From Tidjanibacter sp. (GTDB lineage Bacteria > Bacteroidota > Bacteroidia > Bacteroidales > Rikenellaceae), in contig JAGBGK010000062.1 of assembly GCA_017936005.1 (NCBI GenBank), forward strand, positions 1-42,392: a stretch of 42,392 nucleotides of DNA, in the 5' to 3' direction. Below are positions 32,168 to 39,294 of the stretch, piece by piece. Both the position numbers and the translations under genes were made by a program. The notes under the pieces are model-generated. The model ran no database searches. It was not told where the DNA came from and worked only from the letters and a program-made list of their open reading frames with translations. Each line of letters opens with the position of its first letter. The stretch's first letter is position 1.

Positions 32168-33745
32168 ATGAAAAAGTTTAGCACAATCGCAATCCTCGCA
32201 CTGATGGTAGTGGGTTGCAACAACAATTACGACAATGTGGAGCCCACCGTCGAGGGCACTCCTATGACCATTGTGGCCACCACAGCCGATGATGCTGTCG
32301 AGGGACGTACCGCACTCAACACCGCCGATGGCAAGACCGTGGTGTGGAAAGATGGCGACAAGATTGGTGTGTTTGGCCAATACAATAATGTTGCTATTTC
32401 CAAGGATGGTAAGTACCAAAACGAGTTCACCATCACCTCTGGCGCAGGCACAACAAGTGGCGAGTTTGAAGGTGTGGTTGCAGGTCTGGACGAGGTAGAG
32501 ACCAACGTAGATGGCCAATTTTTGCGCTACAATGCCTACTATCCTTTGAACGCTGCAAATGCCACCAAGAAACAGTTTCAACTCGTTGGTACACTCAACG
32601 CTTTGCAGAACTATGACGTCACTGCCGAGTACAACGATATGAGTGCAGATGATGTTTTGGTTGGTAGGTATATCTATGGTACAAAAGAGGATACCACCAT
32701 CCCCTTTGTATTCCAACACCTCTTTGCAATGATGACCTTCGAGGTTAGCAACCACACCGCAGAGCCTATCGTGGTTGACAAGATTGAGATGACCACCGAG
32801 GAGGGACTCTATCTGAGTGGTAGCTACACTCTCAACCTCACCAAGTTCCCCTATGGCACTCAGACGGCTGTGTTCAACAGCGGTAGCGCAAGTGTTGGCG
32901 TGAGTGTGAGCAATGGTAGTGTAGCCGCAGGCCAGAAGATTAACGCACGCCTGATTTTCAACCGCTGGGCCGACACCAATGGCAAGGCCCTCACCGTTAA
33001 GGTCTATACCGACAAGGGTACCCAGACCTTCAACAAGACCGCAACCGACTTCTCGGGCAACAACAGCTGGGGCTTGCGCCTTGCATTGGACCCCAGCGCA
33101 ATGGAGAAAGAGACCGTTACTGTTGACAACTACGTTGCCGGAATGAAGGAGATTGGCACAGGCTCCTACCCCTCCAAAATCAACACCGGTGGCACATTCT
33201 GTGTGATGCAGGATTTCACTAAAACATCCACCTACCAAATCGAAACCGCAGAGGATGTAACAATCGTTGGTCGCTACACCGTAGATGGTGTTCCACAGCA
33301 GACCGCAACGATAACCATCACTCCTGCTGTAACAGCCGCACACGGTGGCAACAATATTGTCATCAAAGACTTGATTTGGAAAGGTGGTATGAGTGACGAC
33401 AACCAAGTGTTCCGAATGAGCAAGGCTGTTGTGGATATCAATAGTGTAACCATCGAGAACTGTATTATCGATGGTCAAGGTTTGGCGAAACCACTTTTTA
33501 TCTTCTGTAACGGCAGCAACTGTGTTAAGAAGATTGTTGTTAGGAATTGCAAACTCATCAACATCAACAACAACACCATCGCAAACTTTGCACAGACCGG
33601 TGCTGCAAATATTGAGAGTTTCACTTTCGAAAATAACGTTATTGAGACCCCCAAGAGCCGCGCTCTTGAAAACTTCTTCAAATTCAACGACGGACATACC
33701 ATCACCGTTTCCTACGAGGGTTCGACCGTTGTTAAAGTACAGTAG
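32168..33745 (+). CDS. Fimbrillin-like lipoprotein with C-terminal beta-helix region
   Basis: A 525-residue lipoprotein (Cys17 in VVGC). The N-terminal 300 residues resemble BF2867/Mfa-type fimbrillin domains: MTIVATTADDAVEGRTAL, TVVWKDGDKIGVFGQ, YNAYYPLNA, FVFQHLFAMMTFEVSN. From about residue 385, short repeated strands (IVIKDLIWKGG, VTIENCIIDG, IVVRNCKLININNN, FTFENNVIETP) look like rungs of a right-handed beta-helix as in DUF4957/DUF5123-type modules. It is probably a cell-surface adhesin or binding protein. The partner small ORF upstream suggests a two-gene unit. A weak terminator follows. Confidence 0.8.
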   Translation: MKKFSTIAILALMVVGCNNNYDNVEPTVEGTPMTIVATTADDAVEGRTALNTADGKTVVWKDGDKIGVFGQYNNVAISKDGKYQNEFTITSGAGTTSGEFEGVVAGLDEVETNVDGQFLRYNAYYPLNAANATKKQFQLVGTLNALQNYDVTAEYNDMSADDVLVGRYIYGTKEDTTIPFVFQHLFAMMTFEVSNHTAEPIVVDKIEMTTEEGLYLSGSYTLNLTKFPYGTQTAVFNSGSASVGVSVSNGSVAAGQKINARLIFNRWADTNGKALTVKVYTDKGTQTFNKTATDFSGNNSWGLRLALDPSAMEKETVTVDNYVAGMKEIGTGSYPSKINTGGTFCVMQDFTKTSTYQIETAEDVTIVGRYTVDGVPQQTATITITPAVTAAHGGNNIVIKDLIWKGGMSDDNQVFRMSKAVVDINSVTIENCIIDGQGLAKPLFIFCNGSNCVKKIVVRNCKLININNNTIANFAQTGAANIESFTFENNVIETPKSRALENFFKFNDGHTITVSYEGSTVVKVQ

Positions 33746-33774
33746 GTTGACCTAAGGAAGACCGACACTCTATG

Positions 33775-33813
33775 CCGAGCCGACAGCCCACAAGGTTGTC
33801 GGCTCGGTTGGTT
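33775..33813 (+). terminator. Terminator after the fimbrillin-like gene
   Basis: CCGAGCCGACA (33775-33785) pairs perfectly with TGTCGGCTCGG (33797-33807). The T tail is interrupted (TTGGTTT). Confidence 0.75.
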
Positions 33814-33831
33814 TATGTGCTGGGATGCCTG

Positions 33832-33868
33832 TCCATTTTCCATTTTCCATTTTCAATTTTCAATTTAT
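33832..33868. repeat. Heptanucleotide tandem array (TCCATTT/TCAATTT unit)
   Basis: Three TCCATTT units then two TCAATTT units, exactly 7 bases apart. It ends six bases before the -7 box at 33874 and so covers the expected -33 region of that promoter. Confidence 0.85.
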
Positions 33869-33873
33869 TACCC

Positions 33874-33881
33874 TATATTTG
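33874..33881 (+). promoter_or_regulatory. Bacteroidetes -7 box for the carboxyspermidine dehydrogenase gene
   Basis: TATATTTG, 67 bases before the ATG at 33949. The upstream region that should hold the -33 box is the repeat array. Confidence 0.65.
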
Positions 33882-33948
33882 TAGGTTGGAAAATTTGTAG
33901 CAACAAAAACAAACGATATATAAACACACAAAAACAGACCTAACGACT

Positions 33949-35139
33949 ATGTGTAAAGTACTCATTATCGGTGCAGGCGGCGTTGGTACCGTCGTGGCAC
34001 ACAAGGTGGCCGCAAATCCCGTATTCTCGGAGATTATGTTGGCCAGCCGCACAAAAAGTAAATGCGACCAAATCGCTGCCGCAATCGGTGGCGACCGCAT
34101 CCAGACCGCCAAGGTGGATGCCGACAGCGTGCCCGAATTGTGCGAGTTGATGCGCTCGTTCAAGCCCGACATCGTTATCAACGTAGCACTCCCCTATCAG
34201 GACCTCACCATTATGGATGCCTGCTTGGAGTGTGGTGTGAACTACCTCGACACGGCCAACTATGAGCCCCTGGATGAGGCACACTTTGAGTACTCGTGGC
34301 AGTGGGCCTACCGTGAGAGGTTTGAGAAGGCCGGACTCACCGCCATCCTCGGTTGCGGTTTCGACCCCGGTGTGAGCGCAATATTCACCGCCTATGCTGC
34401 CAAACACCACTTCGACGAGATTCACTACCTCGACATCGTGGACTGCAACGCCGGCAACCACGGCAAGGCTTTCGCCACCAACTTCAACCCCGAAATCAAC
34501 ATCCGTGAGATTACCCAGAAAGGCCGCTATTGGGAGAATGGCGATTGGGTTACCACCGGCTCGCTCGAAATACACAAGACACTCAACTACCCCAACATCG
34601 GCCCGAGGGAGAGCTACCTGCTCTACCACGAGGAGTTGGAGAGCCTTGTGCTGAACTTCCCCACCATCAAGAGGGCAAGGTTCTGGATGACCTTCGGTCA
34701 GGAGTACCTCACCCACCTGAGGGTTATTCAGGATATCGGTATGGCACGCATCGACCCCATTATGTACAACGGACAGGAGATTGTGCCCATCCAATTCCTC
34801 AAAGCAGTGCTGCCCGACCCCAAAACTCTCGGTGAGAACTACCACGGCGAGACCTCCATCGGTTGCCGCATCAGGGGTATCAAGGATGGCAAAGAGAAGA
34901 CATATTATATCTACAACAACTGCGACCACGCAGAGGCCTACAAGGAAACCGGTACGCAGGCCGTGAGCTACACCACAGGTGTACCCGCCGCCCTCGGTGC
35001 TGCAATGTTCGCCAAAGGCTTGTGGGTAAAACCCGGTGTACACAACGTGGAGGAGTTCGATCCCGATCCATTCTTGGCCGAGCTCGGACCTCAGGGCCTG
35101 CCTTGGGTTGAGTTGCACGATGTGGACTTGGAACTGTAA
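33949..35139 (+). CDS. Carboxynorspermidine/carboxyspermidine dehydrogenase (saccharopine dehydrogenase family)
   Basis: A 396-residue NADPH-dependent enzyme that condenses aspartate semialdehyde with a diamine (putrescine for carboxyspermidine, diaminopropane for carboxynorspermidine). The Rossmann motif is IIGAGGVGTV (residues 6-15), followed by ASRTKSKCDQIA for NADP binding. INVALPYQDLTIMDACLECG and GCGFDPGVSAIFTAYA are typical of this subgroup. The next gene encodes the matching decarboxylase, which confirms the role. This route to spermidine replaces the SAM decarboxylase pathway in many gut Bacteroidetes. Confidence 0.93.
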   Translation: MCKVLIIGAGGVGTVVAHKVAANPVFSEIMLASRTKSKCDQIAAAIGGDRIQTAKVDADSVPELCELMRSFKPDIVINVALPYQDLTIMDACLECGVNYLDTANYEPLDEAHFEYSWQWAYRERFEKAGLTAILGCGFDPGVSAIFTAYAAKHHFDEIHYLDIVDCNAGNHGKAFATNFNPEINIREITQKGRYWENGDWVTTGSLEIHKTLNYPNIGPRESYLLYHEELESLVLNFPTIKRARFWMTFGQEYLTHLRVIQDIGMARIDPIMYNGQEIVPIQFLKAVLPDPKTLGENYHGETSIGCRIRGIKDGKEKTYYIYNNCDHAEAYKETGTQAVSYTTGVPAALGAAMFAKGLWVKPGVHNVEEFDPDPFLAELGPQGLPWVELHDVDLEL

Positions 35140-35187
35140 GTCGACCGTCAACCGTCGACCGTCGACCGACAACCGATAACCGACAAA
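35139..35187. repeat. Heptanucleotide tandem array (GTCGACC to GATAACC units)
   Basis: GTCGACC, GTCAACC, GTCGACC, GTCGACC, then GACAACC, GATAACC and GACAAAT, all in 7-base register. It shows drift of the unit along one array. It starts at the stop codon of the dehydrogenase gene. Confidence 0.88.
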
Positions 35188-35191
35188 TTTT

Positions 35192-35231
35192 AGGGGCCTT
35201 AAAGACCTTCGGGACATTAAAGCCCCTTTTT
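35192..35231 (+). terminator. Terminator between the two spermidine genes
   Basis: AGGGGC..TTAA (35192-35200) pairs with TTAA.GCCCCT (to 35227), one bulge on each side, followed by five T. It may reduce read-through into the decarboxylase gene. Confidence 0.7.
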
Positions 35232-35274
35232 GCTAATCAAAAAAATACATTAGACGTTAGACAAAGAAGTAATT

Positions 35275-36405
35275 TTGAATTACTACAACACCGTTCCGTC
35301 GCCTTGCTACGTTTTGGAGGAGGCGGAGTTGATGAAAAATATGGCGGTCATTGACCGTGTGCGCAAGGAGGCCGGCGTGGAGATTATCGTGGCCCTGAAA
35401 GCCTCGGCTATGTGGAGCATCTTCCCCATCCTGCGTGAGCACTCCGACGGCGCAACGGCAAGTTCGTTGGCCGAGGCAAGGCTCGTCTATGAGGAGTATG
35501 GCCAGAGGGCACACACCTACGCACCCGTATATACCGACTCCGAGTGGGAGGAGATTATGAGTTACAGCGACTACATAACCTTCAACTCTCTGGGCCAATG
35601 GCATAGGTTTGCTCCGCAGGCTATGCTGAGGGGTATATCGTGCGGCCTGCGCATCAACCACGAGTACTCCACCGTGGAGACCGACCTCTACAACCCCGCA
35701 TCGCCCACCAGCCGCTTGGGTGTGAGGGCCGAGGTGCTCACCGAGCTGCCCGAAGGTATCGAAGGCCTCCACTTCCACTCTCTCTGCGAGAGCGATGCGG
35801 AGGACTTGGTGGCCACATTGGAGGTCGTGGAGCAGAAGTTCGGACACTACCTCGACCGCATCAAGTGGCTCAATATGGGCGGAGGACACCTTATGACAAG
35901 GAAGGGATACAATGTTGACCTGCTCATCAGCACTCTCCGTGAGTTCAAGAGCCGACACCCCCACCTGCGCATCATCCTCGAACCCGGCAGTGCCTTCACT
36001 TGGAGGACGGGTACCCTTGTAGCCACCGTGGAGGACATCGTGGAGGGCGGTGGCGAGCGTACAGCCGTGCTTAATGTGTCGTTTGCGTGCCATATGCCCG
36101 ACTGCTTGGAGATGCCCTACAAGCCCGCAGTGGTGGGTGCACACGACCCCGAGGAGGGCGAGGAGAGGTGGCGTATCGGTGGCAACAGTTGCTTGGCAGG
36201 CGATTGGGTGGGCCATTGGGCCTTCGACAAACGCCCCGAGGTTGGCGATAGGATAGTCTTTGAGGATATGATACACTACACTATGGTCAAGACCACTATG
36301 TTCAACGGAGTGTCGCACCCCTCGATTGCCATTGCCCACACCAACGGAGAGGTGGAGATTGTACGCCGCTTCGGCTATGAGGACTACAAAAACCGAATGG
36401 GATAG
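35275..36405 (+). CDS. nspC: Carboxynorspermidine/carboxyspermidine decarboxylase
   Basis: A 376-residue PLP enzyme (alanine-racemase fold) that removes CO2 from carboxy(nor)spermidine to make (nor)spermidine. The PLP lysine is Lys42 in IIVALKASAMWS. HFHSLCES, LNMGGGHLMTRKGY, LEPGSAFTWRTG (236-246), SFACHMPDCLEMPY and GGNSCLAGD (Cys306) are family motifs; EPGSAFTW is the Bacteroidetes form. There is no ATG at the conserved start: the best start is TTG at 35275, with an in-frame TAG at 35251 inside a TAGACGT repeat just upstream. The gene may be translated poorly or from this TTG. The partner dehydrogenase gene is 135 bases upstream. Confidence 0.92.
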   Translation: MNYYNTVPSPCYVLEEAELMKNMAVIDRVRKEAGVEIIVALKASAMWSIFPILREHSDGATASSLAEARLVYEEYGQRAHTYAPVYTDSEWEEIMSYSDYITFNSLGQWHRFAPQAMLRGISCGLRINHEYSTVETDLYNPASPTSRLGVRAEVLTELPEGIEGLHFHSLCESDAEDLVATLEVVEQKFGHYLDRIKWLNMGGGHLMTRKGYNVDLLISTLREFKSRHPHLRIILEPGSAFTWRTGTLVATVEDIVEGGGERTAVLNVSFACHMPDCLEMPYKPAVVGAHDPEEGEERWRIGGNSCLAGDWVGHWAFDKRPEVGDRIVFEDMIHYTMVKTTMFNGVSHPSIAIAHTNGEVEIVRRFGYEDYKNRMG

Positions 36406-36419
36406 AGGGAGTTCAAACT

Positions 36420-36717
36420 TGAAAATTGAAAATTGAAAATTGAGAATTTACCCTCGCCTACGTTAGGAGAGGGTGCCGAAGGCGGGTGAGGTCTGTAAAA
36501 GGGCAGAAAGAGCAGAAAGAGAATGGAAAATTCAAAATTCTCCTTCTCCTTAAACTCCTTAAATTCCCAAAACTCTCGGGTAACAAAAAAGATACCCGCG
36601 AAGCAAAGCAAAGGAAAGTAGAAAACTCTGCGCCAACGGCGCACCTTAATTTTCCATTTTCCATTTTCAATTTATAAAGTCGTTAGACGATTGACGTTAG
36701 ACGTTAGACCATTAAAT
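36420..36717. repeat. Composite intergenic repeat island
   Basis: In order this holds: a GAAAATT array (36421-36441); the palindrome CCCTCGCCTACGTTAGGAGAGGG at about 36450 followed by TGCCGAAGGCGGGTGAGGT; the 9-base GCAGAAAGA array (36500-36520); CTCCTTAAA units (36545-36565); the CGGGTA/TACCCG hairpin (36577-36598); a small palindrome TGCGCCAACGGCGCA (36628-36642); a TCCATTT array (36650-36674); and a GACGTTA array (36690-36710) ending at the next start codon. No gene is seen. The same modules occur at 19686-20036. Confidence 0.85.
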
Positions 36718-37074
36718 ATGATGAAGATTGCAATTCCTACAAGAGAGGGCCGTGTGGATGACCACTTTGGCCACTGCGACCACTACACCATTTTCACCAT
36801 TGAGGACGGAGCCATTGTCGGCTCCGAGACGCTCCCCTCGCCACAGGGTTGTGGGTGCAAGAGCGGCATCGCCTCGGTGTTGGCCGAGATGGGCGTGGAG
36901 GTTATGCTGGCCGGTAATATGGGCCAGGGTGCCAAGAACGTCTTGGAGCGCAACGGCATAAGGGTTGTGAGGGGCTGTTCGGGTAGTGTGGAGGTGCTGG
37001 TGCAGATCTACCTGCGTGGCTTTGTCTTCGACAACGGCCAGGCGTGCGACCACCACGAGTGCGGACACCATTAG
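36718..37074 (+). CDS. NifX/NifB-like dinitrogenase iron-molybdenum cofactor family protein
   Basis: A 118-residue cytosolic protein of the NifB/NifX superfamily: KIAIPTREGRVDDHFGHCDHY at the start, TLPSPQGCGCKSGIAS, VMLAGNMGQGAKNVL and RGCSGSVEVLVQIYL. The C-terminus is Cys/His-rich (CDHHECGHH), probably metal-binding. Members outside nitrogen fixers are thought to handle Fe-S or other metal clusters; no nif genes are present, so nitrogenase assembly is unlikely. ATGATG at 36718-36723 offers two adjacent starts; codons further upstream fall in repeats. It is apparently monocistronic. Confidence 0.85.
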   Translation: MMKIAIPTREGRVDDHFGHCDHYTIFTIEDGAIVGSETLPSPQGCGCKSGIASVLAEMGVEVMLAGNMGQGAKNVLERNGIRVVRGCSGSVEVLVQIYLRGFVFDNGQACDHHECGHH

Positions 37075-37154
37075 TTGGAGCCAACCACTCATCACGCATA
37101 GGCATTGGCAGACACACCAAAAAAGGCGGAAAAATAAAAAAATTCACGAAAACG

Positions 37155-37185
37155 CTTGCAGAGTAGAAAAAAGTTCGTATATTTG
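37155..37185 (+). promoter_or_regulatory. Promoter of the tRNA-Arg gene
   Basis: CTTG at 37155-37158 (one-base variant of TTTG), 19-base spacer, then TATATTTG at 37178-37185. The tRNA starts 13 bases downstream. Confidence 0.72.
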
Positions 37186-37197
37186 CACTCGCAATTC

Positions 37198-37271
37198 GGC
37201 TCCGTAGCTTAATTGAATAGAGCATTTGACTACGGATCAAAAGGTTACAGGTTTGAGTCCTGTCGGAGTCA
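37198..37271 (+). tRNA. tRNA-Arg (anticodon ACG)
   Basis: A full cloverleaf of 74 bases folds by eye. The acceptor stem is GGCTCCG with CGGAGTC (one G-T pair), the D stem GCTT with GAGC, the anticodon stem TTTGA with TCAAA around CTACGGA (anticodon ACG), the variable loop AGGTT, and the T stem ACAGG with CCTGT around TTTGAGT. The discriminator is A. CCA is not encoded. D-loop position 19 is A and T-loop position 56 is T, in place of the usual G and C. The A34 would need deamination to inosine to read CGU, CGC and CGA. Confidence 0.95.
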
Positions 37272-37275
37272 CAGA

Positions 37276-37301
37276 GGGTTGGCACAACGCCAACCCTTTT
37301 T
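37276..37301 (+). terminator. Terminator of the tRNA gene
   Basis: GGGTTGGC pairs with GCCAACCC around ACAAC, followed by five T. Confidence 0.92.
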
Positions 37302-37404
37302 GTTTATGTCCTATATCTCCTCCTACACCACGCAAAATCCCCTTTCTGAACACGGCAAAACAAACAAAATTAACCACACCGCACTTTTTTCTCAAAAATT
37401 ACGT

Positions 37405-37412
37405 TACCTTTG
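37405..37412 (+). promoter_or_regulatory. Bacteroidetes -7 box for the lipoprotein-barrel genes
   Basis: TACCTTTG. Transcription would start near 37419, which rules out the upstream in-frame ATG at 37410 and supports a start at 37458 or just after. Confidence 0.65.
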
Positions 37413-37457
37413 TGGGATGTATGCCCGTCCCTATGGGACGGCCCCACAAAAACACAA

Positions 37458-38588
37458 ATGACAATGATGAGATTTTTCAAACTGTTAATACTCGCTCTCG
37501 GTGCAATGGTCGCCCTGACCGCCTGCTCCAAAGAGCCCGAAACACCCGACGTTTCGTTTGCCTACTCGACATACACTTACACCGAAGGCTACGACGGTTG
37601 CTACGTTGCCGTCTATCAGATGGAGAGCCCTGTGGAGTGGCCCGTGGAGGTAACCATCCAGGGTAAGGTTGTGGCCGGCAAGGACAACACCGGCAAGGAG
37701 TTCGGGTGGAGCGACCTTATCGAATTTGAAATCGACGACAACCAGCCTGAGTATGTCGTTAGGAGCATAGACGACAAGACTTTCGAGGTCTCGGGTATCC
37801 GAGTAACATATTCGGAGTACAATAAAAAAGTATTCTTCAAGAGCAAACCCAACAATTACCTCCAACAGGAAACAATCAAAATGGAGTTTGAGATTGTGGC
37901 TGTGAAAGGCTCCACCATCGGTAGTAGCAAGAAGACAACCCTCACGCTCGTGGACGACGAGAAGGCTCCGCTCATCAAGGTGGGATACTACAACACCGAG
38001 TACACCCCCTTGGTGGAGGCTGTAAACACCAAGAGTGGCTCGTTCTACTTGCGACTCTACAAGACCGACAAATATGAGTATGTGACAAGTGGTTGGTTTG
38101 GTCTGAACCGCCCACGCCTTGTGGGCACATTTGACCCCGAGGCACAGACTCTCACATTCGATGGTACCGACTACGACCACCGTCGTTGGTTCGCCAAAGA
38201 GGGCGAGGAGGTGAATCGTGTGAACGCCTTTGAGAACGACACCCTTTGGGCCTACTCCCGAGAGGGCGACGTGGTCAAACAGATTTTGAAGTTCTATGGT
38301 GGCGGTGCTTCGGGCAAGGAGCCCATCGTCATCAAGACCGACAAGATTGAGGAGAACGCCTCGGGCTACTTGGTGGAGATTACGGGCGAGTGTGGTTTCC
38401 AGATTTGGAACTACGACAGTGCCAAAAAGGCCACAACCACCTTTGCGGGCACTTGGGACGGCTTGGATGGCTCGACCAAGATGACGCACTCCCAGACCGA
38501 CTACGAGGTTGACACCCAGAGCCGCAGTGTGGGCACCGACTACCCCACCCCCTTCTCGCAGTGGACCATCGGCACAATTAACGACTAA
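37458..38588 (+). CDS. Lipoprotein with Calx-beta-like N-terminal domain
   Basis: A 376-residue lipoprotein (lipobox LTAC, Cys23; ATGs at 37464 and 37467 are alternative starts). Residues 30-165 look like a Calx-beta or DUF1735-like sandwich (VSFAYSTYTYTEGYDGCYVAVYQ, broken here as FAYSTYTYTEGYDG and YVAVYQ; FEIVAVKGSTIGSSKKTTLTL). The second half is beta-rich with a FAGTWDGLDGS segment near the end. It lies 15 bases before the small barrel gene and shares its promoter, so the two may form an envelope pair. Function unknown. Confidence 0.72.
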   Translation: MTMMRFFKLLILALGAMVALTACSKEPETPDVSFAYSTYTYTEGYDGCYVAVYQMESPVEWPVEVTIQGKVVAGKDNTGKEFGWSDLIEFEIDDNQPEYVVRSIDDKTFEVSGIRVTYSEYNKKVFFKSKPNNYLQQETIKMEFEIVAVKGSTIGSSKKTTLTLVDDEKAPLIKVGYYNTEYTPLVEAVNTKSGSFYLRLYKTDKYEYVTSGWFGLNRPRLVGTFDPEAQTLTFDGTDYDHRRWFAKEGEEVNRVNAFENDTLWAYSREGDVVKQILKFYGGGASGKEPIVIKTDKIEENASGYLVEITGECGFQIWNYDSAKKATTTFAGTWDGLDGSTKMTHSQTDYEVDTQSRSVGTDYPTPFSQWTIGTIND

Positions 38589-38603
38589 ACAGACTTGATT
38601 GCT

Positions 38604-39260
38604 ATGAAAAAGATTATCATATCGGCATTGTTCATCCTGACGGCCCTCTTCTCGGCCGAGGCACAGAGTGGCAAGAGTGCAAAGGAGATTCGCCAGCAGT
38701 ATTTTGTGTGCGGCCCCCGTGTGGGACTCTCCTCGCCCACGCAGCACGCTATCACCAACACGACCGACCTCAACTCTATGCTCAATGGCCTCAATGCGGG
38801 TGTTCAGTTGGGCGGCTACCTGAGGGGTATGCTCCCCATCAAAAAGACGGGCGTGGTGCTCTATGCACAGCTGGATGCTGTGTGGGCTATGGATTGGTAC
38901 ATCGGTAAGAACTCCAACAACGCTCTTGCAGGTTGTTTCAACTTCCCGCTGATTATCGGTGGAGGCTATAAGTTCTCCAACGGGTTGTTCCTGCGTGGTG
39001 GCTGGGGCCCAACGTGGACGGGCAACATCTTCGCCACGGCCAACACCTCGTTTAAGGACACCGACAACGCCTACCAAAATGCTGTGGCCGATATGCTGGA
39101 TAGGGACCCCTGGGGCCACTGCTCGGAGATTGGCGTTGACTGGAAGGAGTGGACAATCGACCTTCGCTACCACAACCAATTCCGTTCCATCGACTACACA
39201 CGCTTGGCAGACGACGTCCGCTTTATCTCGTGGGGCCTCGCTGTGGGCTACCGTTTCTAA
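38604..39260 (+). CDS. Small outer-membrane beta-barrel protein
   Basis: A 218-residue protein with a Sec signal peptide (MKKIIISALFILTALFSAEAQ). Alternating hydrophobic strands (VGLSSPTQHAI, AGVQLGGYLRGMLPI, GVVLYAQLDAVWAM, LIIGGGYKFSNGLFLRGGWG) and a terminal WGLAVGYRF with final Phe indicate an 8- to 10-strand barrel like the PorT/OMP-beta-barrel families of Bacteroidetes. A TTG at 38595 is in frame, but the ATG at 38604 fits the signal peptide. Role unknown; it is co-transcribed with the preceding lipoprotein gene. Confidence 0.8.
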   Translation: MKKIIISALFILTALFSAEAQSGKSAKEIRQQYFVCGPRVGLSSPTQHAITNTTDLNSMLNGLNAGVQLGGYLRGMLPIKKTGVVLYAQLDAVWAMDWYIGKNSNNALAGCFNFPLIIGGGYKFSNGLFLRGGWGPTWTGNIFATANTSFKDTDNAYQNAVADMLDRDPWGHCSEIGVDWKEWTIDLRYHNQFRSIDYTRLADDVRFISWGLAVGYRF

Positions 39261-39294
39261 TTGCCAAATACCATATTAAGCCTAAAAATTAACA

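Noticed and set aside
32141-33697. Open frame of 518 codons on the minus strand opposite the fimbrillin-like gene
   Set aside because: It is Cys/Val/Gly-rich with no recognisable domain. The plus-strand lipoprotein has a signal peptide, sensible composition and a terminator.
36718-37074. Nitrogen fixation function for the NifX/NifB-like protein
   Set aside because: No nif structural or assembly genes are nearby, and short members of this family are widespread in organisms that do not fix nitrogen.
37410-37457. Upstream start of the Calx-beta-like lipoprotein
   Set aside because: It overlaps the -7 box at 37405-37412 and lies before the likely transcription start; the signal peptide begins at 37458 or just after.
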